From: Euzebya pacifica
GTDB taxonomy: Bacteria; Actinomycetota; Nitriliruptoria; Euzebyales; Euzebyaceae
Length of the DNA: 64,000 nt
Direction of reading: 5' to 3'
NCBI RefSeq assembly: GCF_003344865.1
Contig: NZ_CP031165.1
Span: 4,717,910 to 4,781,909 of the forward strand
Part shown: one piece after another, positions 27,665 to 35,454 of the stretch
How the letters are laid out: each line of letters opens with the position of its first letter
Position numbering within the stretch: position 1 is the first letter of the stretch
Notes under the pieces: model-generated
What the model was told of the DNA's origin: nothing
Seen by the model: only the letters and a program-made list of their open reading frames with translations
The model's database searches: none
Program-made: the position numbers and the translations under genes

Positions 27665-27705
27665 CGTGTCGGAAAACGGGCCACCGGTCGTCGTTGGGCG
27701 ACACG
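27665..27705. repeat. 41-bp imperfect direct repeat, copy 2, overlapping a promoter
   Basis: Same layout as copy 1, with CGTGTCG and CGACACG at the ends. Its internal TTGGGC (27694-27699) is 16 nt before TAGGGT (27716-27721), which itself is 6 nt before the GTG of the flavoprotein gene. This copy therefore appears to cover the -35 region, so the repeats are probably operator sites. Confidence 0.6.
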
Positions 27706-27727
27706 GACCCGTGGGTAGGGTGCCGAC

Positions 27728-28855
27728 GTGACCCCGCCGACCTCCCCCTCGCAGTCCTCCGCCACGCCGACCTCCGCCACCGCGTCCGCCGTGCGCTCCG
27801 GGCCCGGTGACGGCACGACCGACCGGGCCGACGTGGTCGTCGTGGGGGCGGGGGTGTCGGGGCTCGTGGCCGCGCGTCGCCTCGTCGATGCCGGTCTGCG
27901 GGTGGTCGTGCTGGACAAGGGGCGCTCGCCCGGTGGCCGGCTGGCAACGCGTCGGCTCGACGACACCGGCGATGCCGTGGCCGACCACGGTGCGCAGTTC
28001 TTCACCGTGCGCTCCGACGCGTTCGCCGAGCTGGTGGACAGCTGGCCGGTGGAGGTGTGGCATCACGGGGCGGCGACGGCCCGGTCGATCCTCGATGACC
28101 CCACCACGGTGGAGGAGGGTGGCGACGGCCATCCGCGGTACTGCGCCCCGGAGGGGATGAACCGGATCGCTCGCCACTTGGCGAGGGGGCTGGACGTCCG
28201 CACCGACGTCCGGGTGGTCCGTGTGCACGAGGGCGGCCCGTGGAGCGGTGGCCGATGGGGTGTCGTCGCCGCGGACGGCACCGTGTGGGCGGCCGACGGG
28301 GTGCTGCTGACCGCACCGGTACCGCAGGTGGCCGCGCTGCTCGACGCACCCCTGCCCGACGACGTGGCCGCTGTGGCCTACGACCCCCGCCTGTGCCTCA
28401 TGGCGACGCTGGACGGCCCGTCCGGACTGCCCGAGGCGGGGGCCGTCCAGTTCAGCGACGGCCCGGCCAACCACCTGGCCGACAACGCCTCCAAGGGCGT
28501 GTCGCGTCGTCCGACGATCACCCTCCACCTGACCGGGCCGGCCAGCGCCGAGCGGTGGGACGTCGACGATGCCGCGATCGCGGCCGAGCTGCTCGACATG
28601 GTCCGTCCGTGGCTGTCAGCCGAGGTCGTGGCCAGCCAGGTGAAGCGGTGGCGCTACGCCACCCCCACGACGCCACACGCCGACCGAGCCGTCCGCATCG
28701 TCGAACCTGCGGGGGTGGGCTCGACCGGCCCGGGGTCTGCGGGGGTGGGCTCGGCCGGCGGAGTCGTCGTCGCGGGGGACGCGTTCGGCGGGCCGAAGGT
28801 GGAGGGTGCGGCGCTGTCGGGCCTGGCCGCGGCCGCCCTGTTCGGGGTGTCCTGA
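27728..28855 (+). CDS. Renalase-like FAD-dependent NAD(P)H oxidoreductase
   Basis: A 375-residue flavoprotein. After a Ser/Thr/Pro-rich N-terminal extension of about 34 residues, the FAD loop is VVVVGAGVSGLVAARRL. The renalase-type signature follows: SPGGRLATRR and DHGAQFFTVRS. The C-terminal FAD motif is VVVAGDAFGGPKVEGAALSGLAAA. Bacterial renalases oxidise inactive isomers of NAD(P)H; others of this group are amine-oxidase-like. Starts at GTG 27728, 6 nt after TAGGGT and without an SD, so it is probably leaderless. The N-terminal extension is low-complexity and might instead be untranslated if a later start is used. Confidence 0.83.
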   Translation: MTPPTSPSQSSATPTSATASAVRSGPGDGTTDRADVVVVGAGVSGLVAARRLVDAGLRVVVLDKGRSPGGRLATRRLDDTGDAVADHGAQFFTVRSDAFAELVDSWPVEVWHHGAATARSILDDPTTVEEGGDGHPRYCAPEGMNRIARHLARGLDVRTDVRVVRVHEGGPWSGGRWGVVAADGTVWAADGVLLTAPVPQVAALLDAPLPDDVAAVAYDPRLCLMATLDGPSGLPEAGAVQFSDGPANHLADNASKGVSRRPTITLHLTGPASAERWDVDDAAIAAELLDMVRPWLSAEVVASQVKRWRYATPTTPHADRAVRIVEPAGVGSTGPGSAGVGSAGGVVVAGDAFGGPKVEGAALSGLAAAALFGVS

Positions 28856-28865
28856 CGGGTGGTGG

Positions 28866-29579
28866 TCAGGTGGCGGGGACTGGCTGCCGACGGTCGCCGC
28901 GCCATGCGGTGAAGGCCATCGCGAACAGCCAGATGGGGGTGACCAGACCGGCCGACCACGGCAGGCCGAGCGCCACCGTGACGGCGCAGACGGCGAAGGC
29001 GAGGAACGCCGAGAGGGCACCGACCCAGCGGGGCAGGCCGCCGTGGCGGAACACCAGCACCGCGGTCAGGCCGATCGTGGCGACGAGCGGCACGAACACG
29101 CCGAACTGCAGCTGCCCGCTGATGGTGTAGAGGACGGCCACGTCGACCTGGCTGTAGAAATCGGCGTCGACCCCGCCCGGCAGGCCGCTGGTGAGGATGG
29201 ACTTGAAGACCGCCCCGATGGTCACGGTCGCCGCGGCCACGTCGAGGGTGGCGCCGATGCGGTCGATCAGCTGCTCGGCGGCCGGCGCGGCGTTCCGCAG
29301 CATGGCGGTCAGCCGCGGACGGAGGAGCAGCAGGCACAGCGCCGTGGCGTACAGCAGGGCCGCACCGATCTGGGATGGCACGTGGCCTCCCGTCAGCTCG
29401 GCGAAGACGGCTTCGGGACCCCGGGCGTAGACGTCGGTGTCGCTGATGAACGGCGTGCCGACCATGGTGGCGGCGGTACCGAGGACGGCGACGGCCACGG
29501 ACAGCCAGATGGTGGAGGTGACGCGGCGGTCGGCGGTGGTGGACGGGACGGTCTCGAAGGCGGGGGCTACGGCGGCCAT
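28866..29579 (-). CDS. Multi-pass membrane protein of unknown function
   Basis: A 237-residue protein with about six predicted membrane helices, among them IWLSVAVAVLGTAATMVGTPF near residue 25 and IGAALLYATALCLLLL near 70. I recognise no enzymatic motif and cannot assign a family. It has a good SD (AGGAG, 8 nt before ATG). The gene is divergent from the Asp-box protein at 29742 and converges with the flavoprotein gene (10-nt gap). A phased heptamer operator like that of the cupredoxin gene lies upstream, so the two may belong to one regulon. Confidence 0.7.
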   Translation of the reverse strand: MAAVAPAFETVPSTTADRRVTSTIWLSVAVAVLGTAATMVGTPFISDTDVYARGPEAVFAELTGGHVPSQIGAALLYATALCLLLLRPRLTAMLRNAAPAAEQLIDRIGATLDVAAATVTIGAVFKSILTSGLPGGVDADFYSQVDVAVLYTISGQLQFGVFVPLVATIGLTAVLVFRHGGLPRWVGALSAFLAFAVCAVTVALGLPWSAGLVTPIWLFAMAFTAWRGDRRQPVPAT

Positions 29580-29615
29580 GGTGATCTCCTGGTGGTGAGG
29601 GGGTTCGTGGTGGGC

Positions 29616-29687
29616 ACCGTAGGCAGCCCCTCCCCTCCTCTTCCGTGGGTCTCGTGTCGTGCAGCAGTTCTGCAACGTGGGCGCAAT
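29616..29687 (-). promoter_or_regulatory. Phased heptamer operator and TACGGT element upstream of membrane-protein gene
   Basis: On the minus strand ATTGCGC (29687-29681), GTTGCAG (29676-29670) and GCTGCAC (29665-29659) lie 11 bp apart. The sequence TACGGT (29621-29616) follows exactly 37 nt after the last heptamer. The two inner heptamers and the TACGGT box are identical to those at 27520-27591. The array could also act on the divergent gene at 29742. Confidence 0.55.
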
Positions 29688-29741
29688 CGTCGGACTCGTG
29701 AAGGAGGAATCGAGCGGGTCGACGGCGAACACCCCGGCCAG

Positions 29742-31319
29742 ATGAACACCACCCGCGCGTCCGTGTCCGCCCTGCTCGTCCTCGGCCTGCTGCTGTCCTT
29801 GCTGGTCGCCACCCAGTCGGTCAGCGCCGACCCAGTCGATCCCGCCTGCGAGTCCTACGACTCCGCGGCCAACGCCTCCTCCGCCTGTGACGTCACCGGG
29901 CGCTGGACACAGATCGGCCACAACAACTTCGAGCCCACCATGGGTGTGACTCCGGAGGGTGGCCTGTACATGGCGACGACCCCCGGCCGTGGTGTGGCGG
30001 TTGGCTGGCGCGCCGGGGTGGCGAAGGCCGAGTCGCTGGACTCGGCGTTCACGTCCGGCGGGTGGACCGACGTGCAGCCGACGATCGCCGGGTACTCCAA
30101 CCCCCCGGAGACCAACGACCCGTACGCCTACGTCGACCCCTCGACCGGTCGGATCTTCAGCTTCCACATGAGCCCGATCCTGCTGTGCTCGATCCTCAGC
30201 TTCTCCGACGACGGTGGCGAGACGTGGACGACCCCGCCGGTGGGTTGTGGCCCCTCGGGTGCGTGGGACCACCAGACGATGGTCGCCGCGCCGCCCACCC
30301 CCGGCACCGTGATGCTGGGTGACTACCCCAACGTGCTGATCCAGTGCGTCAACTCCGTCTACGCCGAGATGTGTGCCCGCTCCCTGGACGGCGGCCTGAC
30401 CTGGGGCGCCGGCTACCCGGCCTACCCCAACCCGTCGCTGACCGGTGCCGGCACTCAGACCGGCCACCTCGCCGCGGGGTCCGACGGCACGATCTACCTG
30501 CCCTCCCCCAACGGTGGCAACCAGGCCAGCATCTACGTCTCCGACGACTCGGGCCTGACCTGGACCGAGCGCGAGATCACCGACATGGACATCCCGTTCT
30601 CCGACCCGGCGATCGACCTGGACGCCGCGGGTGTCCTGCACGTCACCTGGATCGACACCGACAACCACCTCTGGTACTCCCTGTCCACCGACAAGGCCGT
30701 CACCTTCACCGATCCGGTGCGCGTCACCTCCACCGGGGTGCACGCCGAGCTGCCGGCCCTGGTCGCTGGTGACGCCGGCCGTGTTGCCATCGCCTTCGCC
30801 GGTACCCGTGACCTGCCCAACGGCTACGACACCGACGTGGCCGCCAAAGACGTGTCGTGGGGCGCCTACATCGCGGTGACCGACACGGCGATCCCCGGGC
30901 AGGCACCCACGTTCGACATCGTCAACACGACCGGCGACGACCCGATCCAGCGCGGCACCTCCTGCAACTCGCGGTGCTTGTTCCTGGTGGACTTCATCGA
31001 CGTCGTCGTCGCCCCGGACGGCACCCCGGTGGCGGCGTTCTCCGACGGCTGCGACAACGCTGCCTGCATCGCGGGCACGGCCAGCAACAACGTCACCGAC
31101 CGCGGCAAGGGCATGATCGCCGTCGCCGACTTCGACCTGTGCGAGGAGACCTGCCACCAGTTCACCCCGGCGGAGGGTGGGCAGTCGCCGCTGCTGGGTG
31201 CGGTCCTGCCGGCTGCCGAGCACATCGGCTTCGAGGCCCGGGACGTGCTGGGCGACGCCCGCTACGAGGCGCTGCTGCAGACCCACCTGGACGAGCTGGG
31301 GTTCACCCCCGCGGAGTGA
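29742..31319 (+). CDS. Secreted Asp-box (BNR/sialidase-like) beta-propeller protein
   Basis: A 525-residue exported protein. A signal peptide (ALLVLGLLLSLLVATQSVSA) is followed by a propeller with Asp-box motifs: SDDGGETWT near residue 160, SLDGGLTWG near 213 and SDDSGLTWT near 267. Cysteines are frequent (more than a dozen), suggesting disulfides. Asp boxes occur in sialidases and in many non-enzymatic propellers. I do not see the arginine triad of sialidases with certainty, so glycosidase function is not claimed. The start has AAGGAGG about 35 nt upstream, but the ATG lacks a close SD. Confidence 0.75.
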   Translation: MNTTRASVSALLVLGLLLSLLVATQSVSADPVDPACESYDSAANASSACDVTGRWTQIGHNNFEPTMGVTPEGGLYMATTPGRGVAVGWRAGVAKAESLDSAFTSGGWTDVQPTIAGYSNPPETNDPYAYVDPSTGRIFSFHMSPILLCSILSFSDDGGETWTTPPVGCGPSGAWDHQTMVAAPPTPGTVMLGDYPNVLIQCVNSVYAEMCARSLDGGLTWGAGYPAYPNPSLTGAGTQTGHLAAGSDGTIYLPSPNGGNQASIYVSDDSGLTWTEREITDMDIPFSDPAIDLDAAGVLHVTWIDTDNHLWYSLSTDKAVTFTDPVRVTSTGVHAELPALVAGDAGRVAIAFAGTRDLPNGYDTDVAAKDVSWGAYIAVTDTAIPGQAPTFDIVNTTGDDPIQRGTSCNSRCLFLVDFIDVVVAPDGTPVAAFSDGCDNAACIAGTASNNVTDRGKGMIAVADFDLCEETCHQFTPAEGGQSPLLGAVLPAAEHIGFEARDVLGDARYEALLQTHLDELGFTPAE

Positions 31320-31326
31320 GGGAAGC

Positions 31327-32274
31327 TCAGCGGCGGGGGTCGTCGAGGAACGTGGCAGCCGCCTGGCGGCGACGGTCGACGGTGACGGAGAAGACGTCGG
31401 GCCGGCTGTAGTGGCCGGTCGCATCGAAGGTGTGCCGTGCGGCCCGGATGGTCGCCGGGTCGATGTCGGCGACGACGAACCCCTCGCGGCCCACCAACGG
31501 CTCGGCCAGCCAGCGACCATCGGGGCCGGCGATCGCGCTGCCCCCGTCGAACGACACGTCGTCGGGGTCGAGCCGGTCCAGCAGGGGGAAGTCGTCGGGG
31601 ATGTCGTCGAGCTCGAGGACCGCCGAGGCGGCCAGCGACACGACCCGTCCCTCCTTGGCGAGGAAGCGGGGGATGTCGTGGGTGTTGTGCTCGCCGCCGG
31701 GCCAGACCGAGACGTGCAGGTCCTCGCCCGCGGCGTACAACGCGTGGCGAGCCTGCGGCATCCAGTTCTCCCAGCAGTTCAGCCCGCCGACCCGGATGCC
31801 GTGGCCGGTGTCGTGCACGCGCAGGCCGTTGCCGTCGCCGGCACCCCAGACCAGCCGCTCCTCGAACGTCGGTCGGAGCTTGCGGTGGGCGCTGACGACG
31901 CCGTCCCGGGGCGAGATGGCCAGCAGGGTGCACCACACCGTCCCACGTCCCGAGCCGCCGCCCCGTTCGGTGATGCCCAGGTAGGTGAAGACGCCGGTGT
32001 CGGCGACGCACTCGGCGACGGCGTCCACCTCGGGGCCGTCGAGCTCGACGGCGGCGTCGAGGTAGTAGGCGTAGGCGGCTGCCTGGTCGGGGTCGTCGAA
32101 TCGGCCGCCGTCGGTGGGGCTGACCCAGAACGGATAGCCCGACAGGAACGTCTCGCCGAACGCGAGCAGGTCCACCCCGGTCGTGGCGGCCCGCTGGATC
32201 CAGTCGGTGACGATCGTGGTCGTGCGGGCCGAGTCCCCCCACGCGGGCCTGGTCTGTGCCGCTGCGATGCGCAT
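31327..32274 (-). CDS. Nitrilase-superfamily carbon-nitrogen hydrolase
   Basis: A 315-residue enzyme with all three catalytic elements of true nitrilases: Glu in FGETFLSGYPFW, Lys in HRKLRPTFEERLVWGAGDG, and Cys in GGLNCWENWMP. The aromatic-rich context (YPFW, CWENW) matches branch-1 nitrilases that hydrolyse nitriles to carboxylic acids and ammonia, rather than amidases. The ATG is 6 nt after TATCCT (minus strand, 32286-32281) with no SD, so it is likely leaderless. The gene stands alone. It converges with the Asp-box gene with a 7-nt gap. Confidence 0.88.
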   Translation of the reverse strand: MRIAAAQTRPAWGDSARTTTIVTDWIQRAATTGVDLLAFGETFLSGYPFWVSPTDGGRFDDPDQAAAYAYYLDAAVELDGPEVDAVAECVADTGVFTYLGITERGGGSGRGTVWCTLLAISPRDGVVSAHRKLRPTFEERLVWGAGDGNGLRVHDTGHGIRVGGLNCWENWMPQARHALYAAGEDLHVSVWPGGEHNTHDIPRFLAKEGRVVSLAASAVLELDDIPDDFPLLDRLDPDDVSFDGGSAIAGPDGRWLAEPLVGREGFVVADIDPATIRAARHTFDATGHYSRPDVFSVTVDRRRQAAATFLDDPRR

Positions 32275-32311
32275 CGACGGAGGATACTGCCGGGGGGTCG
32301 GGCTGGACGGG

Positions 32312-32860
32312 TCAGTCGGTTGGTGGTTGCGGGGTGGTGCCGCCGGCTGCCTGTCCGGGAACCGGGAGGGCCTGCGCCTCGTCGTCGGGGCCGAGGAGGA
32401 CCTGCACGACGCTTCCCGTCCGGCACCGGATGGACGCCTTGATGTAGGTCCGGGTGCTGCCGCCGTCGATGAGGATCTCGGCCTCGAACCCCTCGTCCTC
32501 GAGATGGACGACCTCGACGTCGTCGCGCTCGACGAAGGCATCGCGGAGGTCGATCGGGGTGGCGTCGACGAACCCGGTGGCGCTGATCAGCGGGCCGACC
32601 TCCGTCAGGTCGGTGATGACCATGCCGTCGGGCAGGACCATCTCCGCCGGCGGGGCCTCGTCGACGCCGTCGGGCAGCGGGTCGCAGTCGATGAACCCCT
32701 CGTACAGCTCGTTGGTCTGGTCGGTCAGGACGAACGGACTGTCGGTCGCGTCGCTGGCGGCCACCGTCGGGGCGCCGGGGTCGCTGGCGCCACCGCACGC
32801 CGTGGTCAGGACCGCAGCGACGAGGATACTGCCCACCATCCGGGCCGGTCCGCCGTTCAC
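32312..32860 (-). CDS. Small secreted lipoprotein, hypothetical
   Basis: About 180 residues: an N-terminal hydrophobic segment ending in TTACGG (likely lipoprotein cysteine), a low-complexity stretch, and a globular part of about 110 residues with two cysteines (IDCDPLP and IRCRTG). The Pro/Thr-rich end is short. GTG 32860 is the track-consistent start, and ATG 32839 is the alternative; neither has a clear SD. No family is recognised. It lies on the same strand as the CWB2 gene at 32899 and ends close to the nitrilase start. Confidence 0.6.
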   Translation of the reverse strand: MNGGPARMVGSILVAAVLTTACGGASDPGAPTVAASDATDSPFVLTDQTNELYEGFIDCDPLPDGVDEAPPAEMVLPDGMVITDLTEVGPLISATGFVDATPIDLRDAFVERDDVEVVHLEDEGFEAEILIDGGSTRTYIKASIRCRTGSVVQVLLGPDDEAQALPVPGQAAGGTTPQPPTD

Positions 32861-32898
32861 CCGAGGGATGGTACGGGGTCGGCGACCCGGTGGACGGG

Positions 32899-34977
32899 TC
32901 AGCAGGCCTGGCCGTCGAGGGTGTTCACCGTGCTGTGCACCGCGGATCCGATGACGCTCGTGTCGCCGATGGCCACGGTCTGGACCTCCGGGTTGCCGCA
33001 CTGGCCGAGCAGCTCGGCCGTCGACGCCGAGACCTGGTCGCCGACCAGCAGCGTGGGGGCGTCGTGGTCGGCACCGATGCCGGCGCTCGCCAGCCCGAAT
33101 GCCCAGCCGTTGTCGACGAAGCCGTTGACGAGGACGTAGCGACGAGGTCCGTCGGTCGGGGTCTGCCACAGGTCGCGCACGACCGCGGCTGCGGTGGCGG
33201 TGCGGTCGGGGCCGGCCACCCTGATGCCGCCGGGCACACCGGCCAGGACGGCGTCGGACAGTGCGACGGAACCGCCGAGCAGCGCCGTGCTGGCGATGCC
33301 GTTGTCGGTCAGCCAGGCCTCCACCCGGGGGTCGAGGGCCGCGGAGTCCGTCAGGAGAATCGGCGTGCGGTTGCGGGCGGCGAGGCCGCCAGCGGAGACC
33401 GAGTCGGCCCACCCGGCAGTCGGGTTGTCCGCCGGACCGCCAGCCCGGGCGACCAGTGCGAGCGGTGCGCGACCCGGATACCGCCGCTGCACTTCGTCGG
33501 CGACGGCGAGGGCCGTGGCGATGCGGTCGGGGCCGGCGAGGCGCACCGGCGTCAGGCCCAGGTCACGGACGGCCTGCTCGACGGCCACCGAGAGGGCGTT
33601 GACGCCGCCCAGCAGGTACACGGTCGACCCGTCGGGAAGGGCGCGGGTCAGCTCCTGGCCGACCGCGGGGTCCAGCTGGGCGCTGGAGGTGAGGAGGAGC
33701 GGGCCATCGCCGGTCAGGGCGGTCCCGGCAAGGGAGTCGGGGAAACGGTCGTTGCGGGACAGGACCGCCACGTCGGCGGAGCCCGCTTGGCCGAACCGGA
33801 CGGCGGAGATGTCCAGCGCCGTCGTCGTGGGGTCGTTGGTGCCGATGGACGGCGTGACGGCGGGGTCGTCGTCGAAGGCGCTGGTGCTGCCCCCTCCCCC
33901 GCTGCCGCCCCCTCCTGGCAGCGGGGTCGGGGGAAGTGTCCCCCCGGTCGGGGGGGTCCCGAAGGCCACCCCGACATCTGGCTGTGAGTCGGCGGTGAAC
34001 TGTCCGTCGTCGACGGTGACCTGCGTCTCGTTGCTGCCATCGGCCAGCCGTCCGGCGGACGCGGGCACGACGAACAGGCGGGGCACCTGCGGGTTGTTGG
34101 GGTTGGACGGCGGGAAGGCGGCGTAGACGATCTCGTCACCGGCAGGGGTGTAGCTGCCGTGGAAGAACGCCTGCCCGGTGTTGGGGATGCCGTCGGTGAC
34201 GATGCGCAGGCCGGTCCCGTCGGTGCGGATCTCGCAGACCTGTCCGCCGTTGCAGTCGAACAGCACGCTGCTGCCGTCGGGAGCCCACGAGAAGTTGAGG
34301 GCGTTCTGGAACGGCTGGCCGTTGGCGGTCTCGGCCTGTGGGGACTGACCACCGACGATGCCGCCGTCACCGGTGGTGAAGAGGGTGACCTGCTCGCCGG
34401 TCGCGCGGACGTACAGCTCGATGCGGTCGCCGATCTCGTCCCAGGTGGCGATGACATCACCGCGCGGGGAGACGGCGACCTCGAGCGTGCCGTTGGGCGG
34501 CCCGCCGATCGGGGTCGGACGGGTCTGGCCGTCCGGGGTGACCGACCAGAGCTTGATCAGCTGGTCGCGGGTGTCGATGCCGGTGAAGACGATGGCCGAA
34601 CCGTCGGGTTCCCACGAGGGGGAGGAGGCCAGGCCGAGCTCGTCGACAGCGGTCAGCTGGGTGTACTGGCCGCTGCCGAGGTGATAGGTCCAGATCTCGG
34701 TGTTGGCGGGGCCTGCGAAGACGAAGGCGACCCGGGTGCCGTCGGGGGAGACCGACGGGTTCTCCAGCAGGGCGGTGACGCCCACGATGGGGTTGAAGAT
34801 GGTGGCCTGGCTGCCGTCGAGGGAGAGGACGCGGATCGTGCCGTCGGCCTTCTGGTAGGCGATCGGGCCGTTGGGGCCGGGGTGTGCGGCGCGGGCCGGC
34901 GCGGCCGGGAGCAGCAGCGCAAGCGCCAGCAGTGCTGGGACGATCGCGACGAAGTGGCGGCGGGTGATCACGTGCAT
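32899..34977 (-). CDS. Secreted protein with TolB-like propeller and CWB2 repeats
   Basis: A 692-residue exported protein. Its signal peptide has a twin-arginine-like start (TRRHFVAIVPALLALALLLPAAPARA). About 330 residues of TolB/PD40-type blades follow (GPIAYQKADGTIRVLS, NPSVSPDGTRVAFVF, SPSWEPDGSAIVFTG). A glycine-rich linker (GGGGSGGGGS) leads to CWB2 repeats (VAVLSRNDRFPDSLAGTAL, STVYLLGGVNALS, LTPVRLAGPDRIATAL). It has the architecture of the protein at 24841 but a different linker. The ATG at 34977 has GGAG abutting it, while GTG at 34971 has GGAG at a proper 6-nt distance and may be the real start. Confidence 0.85.
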   Translation of the reverse strand: MHVITRRHFVAIVPALLALALLLPAAPARAAHPGPNGPIAYQKADGTIRVLSLDGSQATIFNPIVGVTALLENPSVSPDGTRVAFVFAGPANTEIWTYHLGSGQYTQLTAVDELGLASSPSWEPDGSAIVFTGIDTRDQLIKLWSVTPDGQTRPTPIGGPPNGTLEVAVSPRGDVIATWDEIGDRIELYVRATGEQVTLFTTGDGGIVGGQSPQAETANGQPFQNALNFSWAPDGSSVLFDCNGGQVCEIRTDGTGLRIVTDGIPNTGQAFFHGSYTPAGDEIVYAAFPPSNPNNPQVPRLFVVPASAGRLADGSNETQVTVDDGQFTADSQPDVGVAFGTPPTGGTLPPTPLPGGGGSGGGGSTSAFDDDPAVTPSIGTNDPTTTALDISAVRFGQAGSADVAVLSRNDRFPDSLAGTALTGDGPLLLTSSAQLDPAVGQELTRALPDGSTVYLLGGVNALSVAVEQAVRDLGLTPVRLAGPDRIATALAVADEVQRRYPGRAPLALVARAGGPADNPTAGWADSVSAGGLAARNRTPILLTDSAALDPRVEAWLTDNGIASTALLGGSVALSDAVLAGVPGGIRVAGPDRTATAAAVVRDLWQTPTDGPRRYVLVNGFVDNGWAFGLASAGIGADHDAPTLLVGDQVSASTAELLGQCGNPEVQTVAIGDTSVIGSAVHSTVNTLDGQAC

Positions 34978-34998
34978 CTCCGTGACGGTAGGCAGGGG

Positions 34999-35016
34999 CG
35001 CTAACCGGCGGCTAAC
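34999..35016 (-). promoter_or_regulatory. 11-bp-spaced GTTAGC direct repeat
   Basis: On the minus strand GTTAGCC (35016-35010) and GTTAGCG (35005-34999) are 11 bp apart, followed 8 nt later by TACCGT (34990-34985). It lies in the 34-nt gap before the CWB2 gene and overlaps the last codons of the zinc-ribbon gene. The spacing resembles OmpR-type sites, but the sequence differs from the arrays at 27563 and 29659. Confidence 0.35.
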
Positions 35017-35314
35017 GCCCTGCCACGGCGGGCGAGGCGGTCTGCACGAGGGGTGCGGTGGGAGCGAGCTGGAGGGTCTGTGCCTGCGGTGCCGAGGTCG
35101 CGTGGGCCAGCACCTGCTCCTTGAACGACAGGCCACAGCCGCTGCACTCGACGGCACGGCCGAGCCGGGCCAGGGGAATGACGGGGATCCAGAAGAGGGT
35201 GAACCAGCGGCGGGCCTCGCGAAGCCGGGCCTGGCGGTGCTGGCGTTCGTAGGGGCAGGCGAACATGCCTTCCCACAGGATTGCGAAGCGGGTCCTCCAG
35301 CCGAAGACGATCAT
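35012..35314 (-). CDS. Zinc-ribbon family protein (zinc_ribbon_15-like)
   Basis: A 100-residue protein. It opens with VFGWRTRFAILWEGMFACP and has the block RRWFTLFWIPVIPLARLG, then VECSGCGLSFKE. This matches small zinc-ribbon proteins of the form FGWRTK...CPxC...RWFTLFFIPVIP...CxxCG. One oddity is that the first pair is CPYE here instead of CPxC, so only three of four expected zinc cysteines remain. The C-terminal 30 residues are Ala/Pro-rich. Role unknown; relatives are short and often annotated only by domain. Confidence 0.7.
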   Translation of the reverse strand: MIVFGWRTRFAILWEGMFACPYERQHRQARLREARRWFTLFWIPVIPLARLGRAVECSGCGLSFKEQVLAHATSAPQAQTLQLAPTAPLVQTASPAVAGR

Positions 35315-35454
35315 GACGGGCGTTCCTCTCGTGCGGTCCAGGGCAGCGAATCGGATGCACGGGAGAACCACCCCGACGTCCGCGAGCATTGCCGCGCGGA
35401 CCGCCCGCAAGGGTTCTGTCAGAAGTGGACGGGCCGGTTGGTCGCGCGCACTCC

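Noticed and set aside
28851-28870. CCTGAC...GTCAGG as a terminator between convergent genes
   Set aside because: Only a 6-bp stem with no tail; too weak to call.
29580-31520. Long upstream extension of the 28866 membrane gene frame, antisense to the Asp-box protein
   Set aside because: The real start with AGGAG is at 29579; the upstream part is the antisense shadow of the secreted protein.
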